From assembly GCA_029532415.1 (NCBI GenBank), contig JAQOTA010000064.1, positions 682,001 to 746,000 of the forward strand: DNA of 64,000 nucleotides, given 5' to 3'. Of this stretch, positions 25,693 through 36,837 are shown one piece after another. The translations under genes were made by a program, and so were the position numbers. Each line of letters starts with the position of its first letter. Positions within the stretch are counted from its first letter, which is position 1. Under the pieces are notes generated by a model. That model worked only from the letters and a program-made list of their open reading frames with translations. It searched no databases and was not told the origin of the DNA. Source of the stretch: Marasmius tenuissimus (lineage: Eukaryota; Basidiomycota; Agaricomycetes; Agaricales; Marasmiaceae).

Positions 25693-26767
25693 TTCAATCA
25701 AACCGGCCAAAATCTCATCACTCTGCATTTATTGAAAATGTATCAAGTAACAATGTCAAGTCCGAGGACGTAGCTACTCGAGCCATATTATTTATTATTG
25801 TACGTGAGGAACAGGATTCACGATATTCGGATGTATTATACCTAACAATTTTCGCAGCATACCTTAGACCCATCAGAATAAAAACTTCGGGACTCTATCT
25901 CGATTAACTCGTCCCTTCTGGAAGTTCCCGGAGTTGGGGATCACTTCCAGCTAGTTCCGTCTTAGAATTCATCGTGCCAATCTCGGTTCCAGTCACGACG
26001 ATTTATGTCCAGCTGTGGTCAGTTCTTCAGTCCCCCTTGACCCTCGTTACCAGCGGCATGTTTGAGAGCTACCAAGCGTGCGAAACAACCTAGTAGAGAC
26101 ACCCCTGCTGTTAGCCGAGGTCTTGACAATCCGGAGACTATCAAAGTGAGTGAGCGAGCCCAGGTTACTCTATTCCTTTCCCGTTCGACGTTCCCACGTG
26201 AAATATCTCCCAACCATAGATGCGACCTCAACAAATCAGGAGGATCTAGATTACAAGTAACAATGACTGGGTCCTGGAGAGGCACCTCTGTTGTATTCTC
26301 TCAGTAATAAGAATTTATTTAGAATAGCAAGGATACTCTTCAGCTGAATTGATAAGCCTTGGCTTATAATCATTTCCTCTCGTTGCGATTATGGAGAGGA
26401 AGCGTAAACCTGTTGAGAGGTGGATGTGAACTCTCTGCAAAACGTTGACTCGGAAACCTGGAAAGATCGCCCTGTAACCGCATCTGCTTTCACCTATTTC
26501 GCGGCCAGAAACCCATTCAGTCGGATCTTAGATCGGTCGCGGGAGCACTTCTAGACTACATGAATGAAGTAGCTAGGAATAAGTAGGCGAAGGAAGCATC
26601 AAGCGGACGAGAATGTGTGGCGTGTCTAATCATCTAGGTTTCTTCCAGCGCGGTTTGACAGCAAGCTCGTCTGGACCAGTACAAAGTTACCAGACGTAAT
26701 CAAGAAATACGGAGAACGTACTCGCATATCAGATGGTAAGTCTCTATCATACCAAAGGTTCCTTCCT
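25693..26767. other. Intergenic with a BTB relic
   Basis: Between the convergent membrane-protein and MYND genes there is no complete gene. The only recognisable piece is the BTB fragment at 26393-26475, described separately. An ORF at 26019-26285 (-) shows no family signal. Confidence 0.45.
26393..26475 (-). pseudogene. Short relic of a BTB-domain exon
   Basis: Read on the minus strand, one frame gives QRFAESSHPPLNRFTLPL. This aligns with QRFAENPHPPFNEMFTLP of the BTB gene at the left edge, and the nucleotide similarity extends a little to both sides. No flanking BTB exons were found, so this is an isolated fragment left by duplication and decay. Confidence 0.6.
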
Positions 26768-28780
26768 TCAATCCTCTCTAAGCCCGCCTAACCACCGCCG
26801 ACCAAAGCTTTCTGAACAATCTTCCTCACAAGGGAATTTGACAACCGATGTATGCGGGAATGTTGCCTGACCTGTTTGCATAGGGAACACGGCCCAGATA
26901 ACAAGCTCGTTCAACCCCGAGGCTTTCCACTGCCTCTCTACTGCACCAAAAAGGTCCGGTTGAGTCTTCGCAAACTCTTCTGGAATTCCGTCGTGAAGCG
27001 TCGCATCCTGTACGAGTGGAAGATGGGGTTGGTTGAAGTTTAGGTTCAATATCGGATTGTGAGTCTGCAGCTCGCGCGCTGAGGCATTGGTTCGACGATG
27101 TGCTTTTACCATAGTTGTGATGTTTCGGGCATGAATGCGCGTATACCCATCGAGGAGTAAACCGATCAATGGTATGGCACGACGATCCATGTGAGGTGTT
27201 CCGTCTAGATTCGAGTCCCGTATTAACAAGATCAAAGATGCTGTGTGAAGAAAAAGAATGAAGGTCCTACCGCGTACGAGTTGAGCACCTTGAGCGCACT
27301 CTCCCTTGTGTCGAGTCCTCCAGTCTGCCCTTTGACAAGCAGGGGAGCAATAGATACTTGTGAAGCAACCCGAACAACGAAAGTAGCGGATTTCCAGGTT
27401 TTTCTGTGACATGGGCGCGTGGAAGATAGGACACTAAATGAAGTCATGAGCTTTTGTCAAAGCTTGAGCACGCAGACCACGTACCCCGGCATTTTCACAT
27501 TGAAGCCCCATATACTTCGTTGTTCTACGGAGCATGTGGAGCTCGTCCGCTTTCCCAAGAAGATTGCGCCAAGCATGCCTTAAAACCTTCGACTGCTTGA
27601 TACCGGGTGAGAACTCATCCAACGCTATCCTCCGAAATCGATGAATGTTACGAAGCAACGCTCGCAACACGCGATGATGGATCAGAAAGGTGGCAATTTG
27701 GTCAAGGAGACTCGCAGCCGCCCCGATAAACCCTCCCGTTTCGTCATCGGCATTGGCCATTCCCAGGGTGTAGTAGCAGTCAGCGGTGTAATACAACGAA
27801 GTTACGATCCCCGATTCGACAAGTGATTGTATCCGGGATGGTTTGTCGATCTGGAGATCCTGCCTGAATACGTTCAAAAGGCAGGTGGCAATGTGATACG
27901 CATTGTTGACTTGAGTGCTTTCAATTGGCTGTTCGTGGAGCCAACTTGCTTTACGAAGGATAATGGCCAAGATGCGGCCCATCAAACGCAAAGCCTCGTT
28001 GTGGTTTTCTTCGCCCATACAGATAGGATTCGTCCCTTGAAAACATTGTTTACCTACGACGAGGATCATGAGAAACGTTTTAAAGCCGTCGACTCCGAGG
28101 TCCTTCCCCTTGGTAAAACGACGAATTTTGAGCTGAAGCTGGACAAGTAGTCGTTTCCCAAGCTTCGCATCAATCGGATATGGATGGGGGATTTTGGAAA
28201 ACCTGCGAGCATGCGGAGGTGCCTGTAATGCAGATGATGTGGATGAAGGAAGGTCGCGTGTGTAGTCGGTAAGGTGGATGAGCAAGGTTGACCATGGTTC
28301 AATGAGAGGATATTCCGTGTCCACCAAGAAGAGCCATACTTGAGCAACGAGAGGCTGTAGATATGGTGCAGCACCTTTTTTGATTGCTACCGTGGCAGAA
28401 GTTGCCTTATCTTCGGCGTCCAAAATACTGGGTATGACATCAACGATGTAGATCAAGATGGTGTTATCTGCCTCCTCTCGGGGAACATGTACGGATGTAA
28501 GCACCATCTGAAGGAAAACCGCTATCCACTTGGCGACGGAAGGCTCCCAATGTGTCCAAATCTGGGACGCAGTAGCGTTTGCACGCCCAATCAAGTGGAA
28601 GGATAGAGACACGATTGACTGGCAGGCCACTTCGACACGACTACCTGGATTGAAAATATCGATTGTAGTGGACGATGGAGCCCCATTTTTTCGGAGATAT
28701 TCGATGGCTCTCAGTGGGTTTGGAAAGCGTGAAACGCACATCGTACGATATTCAGCAATACGACTTGAGGGAGGAGGCAT
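26768..28780 (-). CDS. MYND-type zinc-finger protein, intact paralog (631 aa)
   Basis: Three exons: 28780-27485, 27433-27271, 27204-26768 (1896 nt). The introns 27484-27434 (51 nt, GTACGT...TTTAG) and 27270-27205 (66 nt) sit exactly where the copy at 7021 has its introns. The start is ATG MPPPSSRIAEY; the open frame extends further upstream but without an ATG. About 425 alpha-helical residues precede a complete MYND finger at residues 428-478: C428, C433, C452, C455, C461, C465, H474, C478. A roughly 150-residue tail follows. MYND fingers bind proline-containing peptides in partners. No SET domain is visible, so methyltransferase activity is not suggested. This is the only one of the three copies in the window that is undamaged. 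Confidence 0.85.
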
Positions 28781-30243
28781 CTGGTTTCTTAGTAAGTAAA
28801 AGATTGATTGAACCGAGACCGAATAGTCCTTTACTTGCCTCTTTATTGTGAGTATCTTGGAATTTTGAATTAGTGATGGTGGTTCGAAATCAACACGCGC
28901 GTTCTCAGTCACACAGTTTTTCGATTCCCAGCACGTGATTGAGTACGGCAGATTTCTCGCGCCACGACTACGCCTTTCGCGTGGGATCTCAGGATGTAAT
29001 TATCCAGTGTAGTCATGATTATTAGGACTTTAATTCCAACCATTTAATTCAGAGACATAATGGTCTGCTGGTGCCTCTCAATGAGGATGTACCGTGCTAA
29101 TTATCTAGCCAGCGGCGGCGGTCGATTTTCAAGAGGCTATGCGGAGCCTGGAGGAAAATGATCAGTCGTGGATAAAAGCTACTAGACGACTGCTTTCTAT
29201 CGAAGTGAAGGAAAATAGAATGATTCTAACTGACCGGAGATCATGGTAGAGAGCTAGCAAGTTCCCGTAGACGATAAACATAGTCCTTCAAGAAAGAAGC
29301 CTGGTTCGATGAAATAGGTGTAGAATTATCAGCCCAGCAGTCAACAGTATGCTCCGTTCAAGTGTAATTGAATTGATATGATTCACGATATCGCTAGCTC
29401 CAATGACAAGCGTAAACAGAGAGCATCGAAGTTGCAGTTCATAGGGACCCAGTTCGAAGGGCTCGGTGAGTACAACCTTCGCCCCCAATACCACAAGGAA
29501 ACCATGGTGGGTAGTGAAGCACAAGTAGGTAGAGCTACTATAGCACACTCAGAACAGCAATCAATGTCTATTGCTGCCCAGCGAGCTGCGAGGTGATGCG
29601 GCCAGGAGTCAAGACGTATAGGACTCCTTCGCTGCCGTGAGGTCGGTAGAACTTCCACTTGTTGCGGCTCTTAGCTCAACCTCATCGTTGCAGGAATGAC
29701 AAGAGATCAGTAAGGATGCAAAATGTCAATGCTGGGACGCTTGTGTCTCAGTCAGCACATAGCACGGCTTCTTAGGGGTTTTTTTCACCTTCGCTCCGTC
29801 CTAGTAACCTCGCCCGAAGAAGCGATTCGTTTAGTGTCCGGGAAGAGCGAGGATCCCTCGCTCTTCCCCGGGTATACTGAAAACTCTTCTGGGGATGTGA
29901 TGCAGAGGAAGATCACAGTAGTGAGTATCATTCAGATAGACTAGGTACGAGAAACTTGTCATATCCATCGTTGATTCTTCAAGACCTCAAACCTCAAACC
30001 ATGGACTTCCTTCGCCATTTTTATCTCCCTGAACCTGAGCACCCAATCGAAGGTGGCTTACCTACTCCGAGGCAAAGCATTAATAACTTATGAGATAGTA
30101 GATAAGCACATGAGGACTCACAACAGATGTCGTTGTCACGCTGAGAAACGTCGACATACCCAGTCAATTGCATCATGATCCTCAAACTGTTTCTCTTCAT
30201 CAGGATCTTCCATCCAAGTTCGGGTTTTCACGACAAATGGGGC
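28781..30243. other. Intergenic, no supported gene
   Basis: About 28913-29280 holds nothing recognisable. A hydrophobic minus-strand ORF at 29288-29548 and an ATG ORF at 29723-29944 (+, 73 codons) have no family resemblance. The 5' flank of the intact MYND gene lies at the left side. Confidence 0.4.
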
Positions 30244-31563
30244 TCAAATAACCGATAATCGCCCTTGTGAGCTGCATCTCTGAAAGAGCTTTCTGGCTGG
30301 TACGAGGTCGTCTTCATTCGCGAGGGTTGAATCCGAGAACGGAATGACGAGTTCAACTTGGGCAGTTGCGAATTTCGGGGCGGCGAGTAGGGAGTCAAGT
30401 GCGTCCCATTGGTCTGAGAGGACTTTGAAGCCACTTCCATTCACGTTGAAAGCGATGTGTTGGAGTTTAGGTGAAGCGAGTGTGTTGAGCGCGTTTCGGA
30501 TTATGTCGAGCAGCAGCTCATCGAGCTCGTCGTGGACAATGTTACGAATGCTGATGACGAGGTGTTCCAGGTTCTTGGGGATAGACAGATCGCAGAATGC
30601 TGGAAAAGCTGCTCCTCGCTCTGGGTATACAATAAGATAGGAGAAAAGACAAGAACGTTCAAGCATACCTATTCCGACGGGAATATTGAGATATCCTGTG
30701 TCAAATCCTAGATGCAGAAACCGGAGGCCCGAGCATCGAAGGAAATACGGTTTGATATCCGGATCAAGGATTACCTCGCCTGAGCCGGAAACTATCTCAA
30801 CCTGCAGCCTGTAAACGGAGAGACTCGAGAGGCTGCGAGGTATTCCGGTGGACTGAAGCCACTGATAGTGACGAGGCAGGCCCTCTGTATCCACAGAATC
30901 GTCTGCCCCTCCCAGTTGCAGTGTTTGCAGGGACGGAGGAAGAATGTGATTCTTGACGTCCGTTTCCATCCAAATATCGTCCTCGTCCACGTCCCTACAG
31001 CCGCTGTGCATCTTCAAATCCTCCAAACAAGGGAACGAACAAATGAATTGAATCAGGGGTAGGTGCTCCTCTTGAAATAGGAATAATTGTAGGTGGGTGA
31101 TATGACGAAAGGTGGAGGAAAACAGTGTGGAGAGGTCTCCGGGGTAAGAGAGTACTCGAGTGCCATCATAAGTGACGGTTAGCTTTCTGACCAATGGGGT
31201 GCGATCCTTCAGGTTCATCAATAACTCCTTGACGACGTCGGCATAGACCATTGCGCTCTCTCTGCCATCCCTTGAGTACGTTGCATATCCGAGTAAACTC
31301 GGGGGAAGCACAAAGACAATTTGTCGAACAAATTGAGGGATTGTAACGTCTTTCGACTGTAGAAGGGAAGCGAGATCGATATATCGGCTGGGGCGGGTGT
31401 TGATATCAATTTCGAACCGTTCGAATAACCGTGCGCGACAGATAGGAAGCCAGGAACGACATACGAGAGAGCAAGAGAGCAGAGAGTTGTGATCACAGTC
31501 GATGAGAACGAGCTCGACCAGCTCAAAGGGCAGTCTGCAGTCGAGGTCTCCTGGGTCCGTCAT
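30244..31563 (-). CDS. F-box protein, family 1 copy A (about 416 aa)
   Basis: The ATG at 31563 opens MTDPGDLDCRLPFELVELVL, followed by a classic F-box core: LPxELxxxI-like, then LLSCSLVCRSWLPICRARLF. F-boxes recruit substrates to SCF ubiquitin ligases through Skp1. The remaining residues form irregular leucine-rich, beta/alpha repeat-like segments (HLQLFLF, LRFLHLGFDT, LEHLVISIRNIV). The uninterrupted frame would give 439 residues. However, a GTATGC...TTCCAG intron at 30668-30600 (69 nt) occupies the same site and phase as the confirmed intron of the paralog at 36838, so the spliced form of 31563-30669 plus 30599-30244 is preferred. Copy B at 36838 is its divergently oriented partner. Confidence 0.82.
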   Translation of the reverse strand: MTDPGDLDCRLPFELVELVLIDCDHNSLLSCSLVCRSWLPICRARLFERFEIDINTRPSRYIDLASLLQSKDVTIPQFVRQIVFVLPPSLLGYATYSRDGRESAMVYADVVKELLMNLKDRTPLVRKLTVTYDGTRVLSYPGDLSTLFSSTFRHITHLQLFLFQEEHLPLIQFICSFPCLEDLKMHSGCRDVDEDDIWMETDVKNHILPPSLQTLQLGGADDSVDTEGLPRHYQWLQSTGIPRSLSSLSVYRLQVEIVSGSGEVILDPDIKPYFLRCSGLRFLHLGFDTGYLNIPVGIGMLERSCLFSYLIVYPERGAAFPAFCDLSIPKNLEHLVISIRNIVHDELDELLLDIIRNALNTLASPKLQHIAFNVNGSGFKVLSDQWDALDSLLAAPKFATAQVELVIPFSDSTLANEDDLVPARKLFQRCSSQGRLSVI

Positions 31564-33922
31564 GGTGGTACTTTGTCACGAGTGTGACTGCGGGCGTGAC
31601 AACGTCTCTTGCCTTTTGACCACCATCATCCTCGCGCGGCTAGCTTCATAACCGTTTATTCTGCTCAAAACATTCTTCGATAATATAGGGTATGTTTACT
31701 ATATGCCTTATTTGAGGTATCAGTGACTGTTTAGCTCATGAAAATTCCAGATGCCATATCTCAACCCGGGCTAGACAACACTACTCACTTATAACGGTCG
31801 GCGTACGATTATAGATAATTCACAAGATTATTGCCTCAAGAGATGAGATTGAAGGACTTAGGGCTACCATAACCCATACACAGGTGAGTGCCGTCAAATC
31901 CTGCTTATTCGTCGTTCTAGCTAATGTCTGAGCAGTAATAAAGCCTCGGCGTAACACTAGCTACAAGGGGAAGCAAACAAATCGATCCGTGGATTATTTG
32001 AGGACGGATTGTCCGTTTTTCTCCCCCAGAATTACAACCTCAGATTCCGGAACCTTCCCATATTATAGTCCCTTCGTTGCCAGACACTCCGAGGAGATTG
32101 GGAAGATATCCAGCAAGGACAGGCAGGTACATTCCTCAGCCGCTACCTATCTGTTGCACGTAACTCATCTCAATCCTAGCACCGTGCCCTGGGTGACTCG
32201 ACGCCCCTAAATTACCGACGTGGCCCACTCAGGACGCGACTACACGATTCTCAAACCCTGCTCCTCCGGTCGTAGAGTCGAAATGGCTGACTTTACGGTT
32301 ATACAAACACTGCAAGTCAGTCAGGCTGATGGCCAGGATATCGGTGTCTTGATGAGGAACATCGAACGCTAGCGTGGTTGTTGCGTTGGTGTCACCGGTA
32401 AGTGCGATTCTCGACCCTATCGCGGTCTTTTCTCATGTCTTTTTCTCCCGTCTTTCTAACCGTTACATTCACAAGACGCTAGTATGAGGTCGAAAGAACC
32501 TAGTGACCGTCGGATTAACATCGTCAACTAAACTAAGGTCACAATAAGAAGCGAACGCAGGACAAAGGTACGTCAGTGGCCGTGTACTCAACTGTCATTG
32601 GGGCGAAACTCATTGCCGCGATTAGAAGGTGCGGTACTTACACCATGAAGTTGCCAGGCCACTCAAACGGATTCAAAGCCTGGGAGGAACTCGGAAGACG
32701 GCGAGTATGCTACAGCAGGTCTCTGGAAGCCACCCGCAGTCATTCTCCAGTCCCTTCCAACCTCGCTGTAGCATTTGGTACGTTGTACGCAACCCTCTAT
32801 CTACACCTCTAGACTCACGATACCGTCCTCAGTCCTTCCACCTTTCCTGTCGTTCCCTGTTGCACAGCCACCGTGTCTGATCCTCCACCTTGAATATCTC
32901 CCTCGGCGTGGAGCTCAACTGAGCGCTCTTGGTTGCACAAGCAACCATAACGCTGGAATCTCGAAGAGCATACCGAGGATGGGTCGTTGGGCTGATTGGA
33001 GGAGAACAAGGCGGACAGATACGTTTAGGCGCTCGGTCGGTGGGATGCGCCTGTTTTCAGGCTTCTCTCTGCCGGCGTCAGACGACGGGAGGGACTATTC
33101 CAACTGGCTTTTACGTTGCACAGCACCTTCTCTGTTTACCCCATCATCTAAGCTGTCTTGCCCTTTGGGAGCACGCATCTTCAGCACAAGCTTCAACGAC
33201 CACGCACCCCTTCCATTCCCACTGAGGAAAAGATTTCCATGGTTTCCCCGAGGATAACAACGAGGACGTCTCCTCTAGCTTGTCGGAGATGGGATGTCAA
33301 CGAGGGTCAGCGCAAGTCAACGATCCCAAGTCGTCGTGGACGTGGATTGCATGCCCGTGGGATAGACACTTGCTCCTTCCTGAAGGGTGGGATACTATGG
33401 CACACCACCGACGGCTACGATCGTGTCCCTTCTCTCGGACTGTGCATAGGAGTTAGTAGCAGGATGGTTTTGGTTCACAGTTGGTGAGTTTTCTATGGAA
33501 ACAGAACCTCATAGCCGGCTGACGCCATTTGTCGTTCAGTTTAGGGAACTACTTTTCTCTCGTTTCGTGGCGAATGGCAGAGTCGCCTTTCATTGGTCAC
33601 TTCGTCTTGAAGCTTTCAAAATCGAGGATCTTCTGCCGACCGGTATTTGACGTTCGTCATCCTGCTCTGCCCCTCTTGGTGAACACAGCTCTCGCCAGAG
33701 GCCCTGTTTCAAAGCCTCACTCATCACGAAACTCCCGGCTAGAACATCCCTCCGTTCATCTCCAACATTTAGGTTTCCAGATTGTCTCCACGCATTCTCC
33801 CAGACGAGCGCTTAACCCTTTGCTACCATCCTGTCTCTCATCACCGTGCCCAAGCAGCGAACGTCAGCGTGCCCGTAGTAGAACAGACCTATCTACTGCT
33901 TCTGGGACAAGGAGCGCTGGGA
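31564..33922. other. Intergenic, no supported gene
   Basis: Many overlapping ORFs at 32576-33933 (+) lack recognisable motifs and look like chance openings in GC-rich sequence. A 29-codon ATG ORF at about 32283 is noted but not called. The right edge carries the target site TTATA of the LTR element. Confidence 0.4.
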
Positions 33923-33927
33923 TTATA

Positions 33928-34113
33928 TGTTAGATTTTGGTCTCGGCCCGAGTCCGGGAACCGGACTGTTCATACCGTACTGCGTATGTAATCAATACAT
34001 TCTATCTTTTTCCCTTCCATCGTCGTCGATCGTCGTCATCCCGAGTCCGTCTAACCGCCGTCCTCGTCCCTGTGAGCCCTGTCCATGGCTCCTCCCAATA
34101 CCCGATTCTAACA
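33928..34113 (+). repeat. 5' LTR (186 bp)
   Basis: Identical base for base to 35480-35665, with termini TGTTAG and CTAACA. It contains a GTCGTCGATCGTCGTC palindromic core near 34023-34038. It is preceded by target copy TTATA. Confidence 0.95.
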
Positions 34114-34125
34114 GGTTATGGGCCC
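34114..34125 (+). promoter_or_regulatory. Primer-binding site for an initiator-Met half-tRNA
   Basis: GGTTATGGGCCC lies directly after the 5' LTR with no spacer. It is complementary to GGGCCCAUAACC of the eukaryotic initiator-Met tRNA anticodon arm. This is the half-tRNA priming mode known from Drosophila copia, and it places the element with Ty1/copia-type elements despite the absence of Pol. Confidence 0.8.
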
Positions 34126-34237
34126 CGGCCACCTTAGCGCCTATTCCTGTCAAAATCACCATTCACACTCTTTTTCACCGGTTTTCTCTCTCTGTGTCGG
34201 CGTGTGCGAACAGTTAAAAAAAAAACCCTTCCCCATC

Positions 34238-35335
34238 ATGACCATCAACCCCACCCACGTTGCCCTCATCAGTTCTCGGAAGAGGCTCACTCCGGAAAAT
34301 TTCCGTGTTCAGAAGATCTATTATCACAAGTTCTTCAACGCTATCAATGCCGGTTACGTTACCGAGCTTGCTGAAGCAGTCCCGGATGGCAAGAAGCCGA
34401 TCGACGATGAGCTCTGTTTCATCCTCGAAAACCTTGTCGACCCCGAGTATCGCTACCTCATCGAAGAAGAGGTTTCTGGTCTTGCTTCGTGGAAGAAGAT
34501 CTGTAACTCCTTCGACTCGAAGAACTTTCAGGCCATGGTTACTGCCTACAAGACCTTCATATCCATCACCCACGATCTCGACTACCCCGTCTCTGCATAC
34601 ATCCAGAGCATTGAGTCTGCTGCAAAGCGTCTCAAGGACCTAGGTGTTCCTCAGCCCGACGAGACTGTCATGTGCCTCATGGTTGCCCAATGTCGCGATC
34701 TCGAGACTCGTGCCAAGCTCTATGGCCTTGGTAATCCTGATCTCAAGTCTGTTAAGGATGTCATGCTTGCCAAAGCTGATCTCTCAGGCGAGAATGATGG
34801 TGAGGAGGTTCCCGCCATCAAGCAGGAGTCTGCTAATGCAGCCCGCTCTGGCTACCCATCTTCTGGTGGTGGGCGATACGGTGGGAGTGCTGGAGGGTCT
34901 CGTCCCCCACCTGGTCAGCGTTTCCGGTGGTGCTCTGCGGTTTCTGAAGATCAGTGCCGGCGTTGCGGACTGGTTGGACACATCGCAGATCGCTGCATAC
35001 ACGACATGCCCCAGAACGTAAAGGACTGGGTCATCCGAGGAGCTCCACGTTCTGATCTCCAGGAGAGCTCTGGTAATCAGGCAGAAGTTGCTGGTCAGGC
35101 AAGCGTCGCTGGTCAGGAACACACGCCTGAAGTCCTTGAAGCCATCCTCAATGGTGATCTGGAGGCTACAGCCCCCGATTTTGGTGCCAACTGGGTATAC
35201 TTCAGGTCCCATGATGGCACCATCAGCATGACCGAGGAGAAGGATATCAAGCCCCGCTACAAGGCCCATATTGTTGGTCGCCCACGAGCAGGGTCTCCTT
35301 CATCTGGTTCTAGCTTTCCCGCTCTTCACACTTGA
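34238..35335 (+). CDS. Gag-like capsid/nucleocapsid protein (365 aa)
   Basis: ATG at 34238 follows an A-run and a CCCTTCCCC leader; the same frame is open back into the primer site, but the first good context is here. The N-terminal two thirds is helical and fits copia-type Gag (UBN2-like): FENFRVQ-like start, LASWKKICNSFDSKNFQAMV, then ITHDLDYPVSAYIQSI. A Gly/Arg-rich linker follows. The zinc knuckle lies at residues 240-253: C240-x2-C243-x4-H248-x4-C253 (CRRCGLVGHIADRC). The C-terminal 110 residues show no protease motif (no DSG or DTG). It should package element RNA, with enzymes supplied in trans. It is intact, with no stops or frameshifts. Confidence 0.85.
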   Translation: MTINPTHVALISSRKRLTPENFRVQKIYYHKFFNAINAGYVTELAEAVPDGKKPIDDELCFILENLVDPEYRYLIEEEVSGLASWKKICNSFDSKNFQAMVTAYKTFISITHDLDYPVSAYIQSIESAAKRLKDLGVPQPDETVMCLMVAQCRDLETRAKLYGLGNPDLKSVKDVMLAKADLSGENDGEEVPAIKQESANAARSGYPSSGGGRYGGSAGGSRPPPGQRFRWCSAVSEDQCRRCGLVGHIADRCIHDMPQNVKDWVIRGAPRSDLQESSGNQAEVAGQASVAGQEHTPEVLEAILNGDLEATAPDFGANWVYFRSHDGTISMTEEKDIKPRYKAHIVGRPRAGSPSSGSSFPALHT

Positions 35336-35398
35336 GTGACTGCTGTGGACTTCAACTGGATGTTGTTGGTTGTCAGTTGGTATTGGTTTGAGTTTTTC

Positions 35399-35479
35399 GG
35401 TGGGAGCCTTTGCTCCGTTCTTTGTTTCTTTGATTCGGTGGGAGCCTTTCATTCTTTCTCGGCCCTCACCAGGTGGGAG
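35399..35479 (+). repeat. Triplicated GGTGGGAG purine motif; last copy is the polypurine tract
   Basis: GGTGGGAG occurs at 35399-35406, 35437-35444 and 35472-35479. The last copy touches the first base of the 3' LTR and is therefore the probable plus-strand primer. The first two are each followed by CCTTT, in a short direct repeat. Confidence 0.6.
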
Positions 35480-35665
35480 TGTTAGATTTTGGTCTCGGCC
35501 CGAGTCCGGGAACCGGACTGTTCATACCGTACTGCGTATGTAATCAATACATTCTATCTTTTTCCCTTCCATCGTCGTCGATCGTCGTCATCCCGAGTCC
35601 GTCTAACCGCCGTCCTCGTCCCTGTGAGCCCTGTCCATGGCTCCTCCCAATACCCGATTCTAACA
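35480..35665 (+). repeat. 3' LTR (186 bp)
   Basis: Identical to the 5' LTR and followed by the target copy TTATA (35666-35670). Confidence 0.95.
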
Positions 35666-35670
35666 TTATA

Positions 35671-36837
35671 CATGTTTCGGAACGCATATTCGTTGGTGCA
35701 GAAACGAGGGTGTGGCTGTGCTTCTGAGATGAGCATGCGGAAGGAGACGGATCTAGTGGTGGTGGAGGCGATATCAAGCACTTAGGAGGCTGACTCGTTG
35801 AAGCAGCTGGCAGAGCGGCCGCGTTACTCGAGCAGCGCCTCCAAATGCTGGGTGCGGGTGTGGGAGTCTTCCAAGAGCACGCTGTTGTTCGAATGGCTTC
35901 CCATGTTCCCACTCCGTCATATTGGGAACGACGAATCAATATGCTAGTGCTCATTGACGACACATTTCTTCCTTGTCTGGTACAGACGCCTTCCGGCGAT
36001 GGTGCACTGTCACTTTGTCGCATCAGCCAACCATTCGGCTCTTCGCTGGGCAGTCCAGGCAGTGTAACTTGGCTTGATGGCTATGTATCCCCACCTTGTG
36101 CACCACGGGCTCCTCTACCTTGTAAAGATCACCCGACGACGTTCTGGTTCTCTCAACCTGCAAAATCATGAACGAGCTTGAGGCTTTACTTCGATCTAGC
36201 CTTACGGGCGAGCCTCGGGTTACCTTCACGTCGAGCCTTTTTCTACGATAAACAGCTCCCTGATAGCTTTTGCCTTGGAGGGGTTGTCCGACATGCAGCA
36301 GCACGTACAGACGAGGTTTCGAAAGCAAATTTAGCGCAGAATGGGCAATAACCTAAGTCATGCTGCGGTTTCTTCGAGGCATGGAGTGGAGATTACTTGA
36401 TGTCCAGAAAGACGAGGTGTTCCGAATTACGGCACTTTCCTTAGTGCACGTTGCTGACTTGACTTTGTTTCGACTGTATATAGGATCTCTCGTTGGAAGA
36501 GATATGAGAACGTTGGTTTGGCATTGCTTATAGCTCCCCACGGCGGTAACAGGGATCCGGTGTTGATGGTCTTAGACATGTTAATGGATCTTTGTTTGTC
36601 GCAGTATGAGGTACATATTTGGAATACAGTTTCTTGTATGCATGTTCATCAACATTATCCAAATTTGAGTTTTTTCATATACATTCTCCCGATTTCTGGG
36701 CCTTCTATCTGTGAACACATTACTGTAGAGCGAACCTGAAAGATGCCAGTCGGCCGAAAACCTGCATTTCCCATAATGATTCCGATACTCCGATCAGCGA
36801 CAGGCAACGAGGCATCACTTCTTGACCCTTTACCACC
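35671..36837. other. Intergenic, no supported gene
   Basis: This is the right flank of the LTR element. Several minus-strand ORFs (35544-36023, 36023-36328, 36655-36930) lack recognisable motifs. The 5' flank of the next F-box gene lies at the right. Confidence 0.4.

Larger units (their letters stand above)
33928..35665 (+). mobile_element. Complete Gag-only (non-autonomous) LTR retrotransposon, 1738 bp
   Basis: Two identical 186-bp LTRs (33928-34113 and 35480-35665) start TGTTAG and end CTAACA. They are flanked by the direct target duplication TTATA (33923-33927 and 35666-35670). A primer-binding site abuts the 5' LTR and a purine tract abuts the 3' LTR. The 1.4-kb interior holds a single long ORF, a Gag with a CCHC knuckle. 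No protease, integrase or reverse transcriptase is present, so movement would need enzymes from another element. The plan matches the terminal-repeat-with-GAG (TR-GAG) class described in plants. Identical LTRs imply recent insertion. Confidence 0.93.

Noticed and set aside
32576..33933. Series of overlapping plus-strand ORFs
   Set aside because: Several frames are open at once in GC-rich sequence, with no conserved motifs or clear splice pattern.
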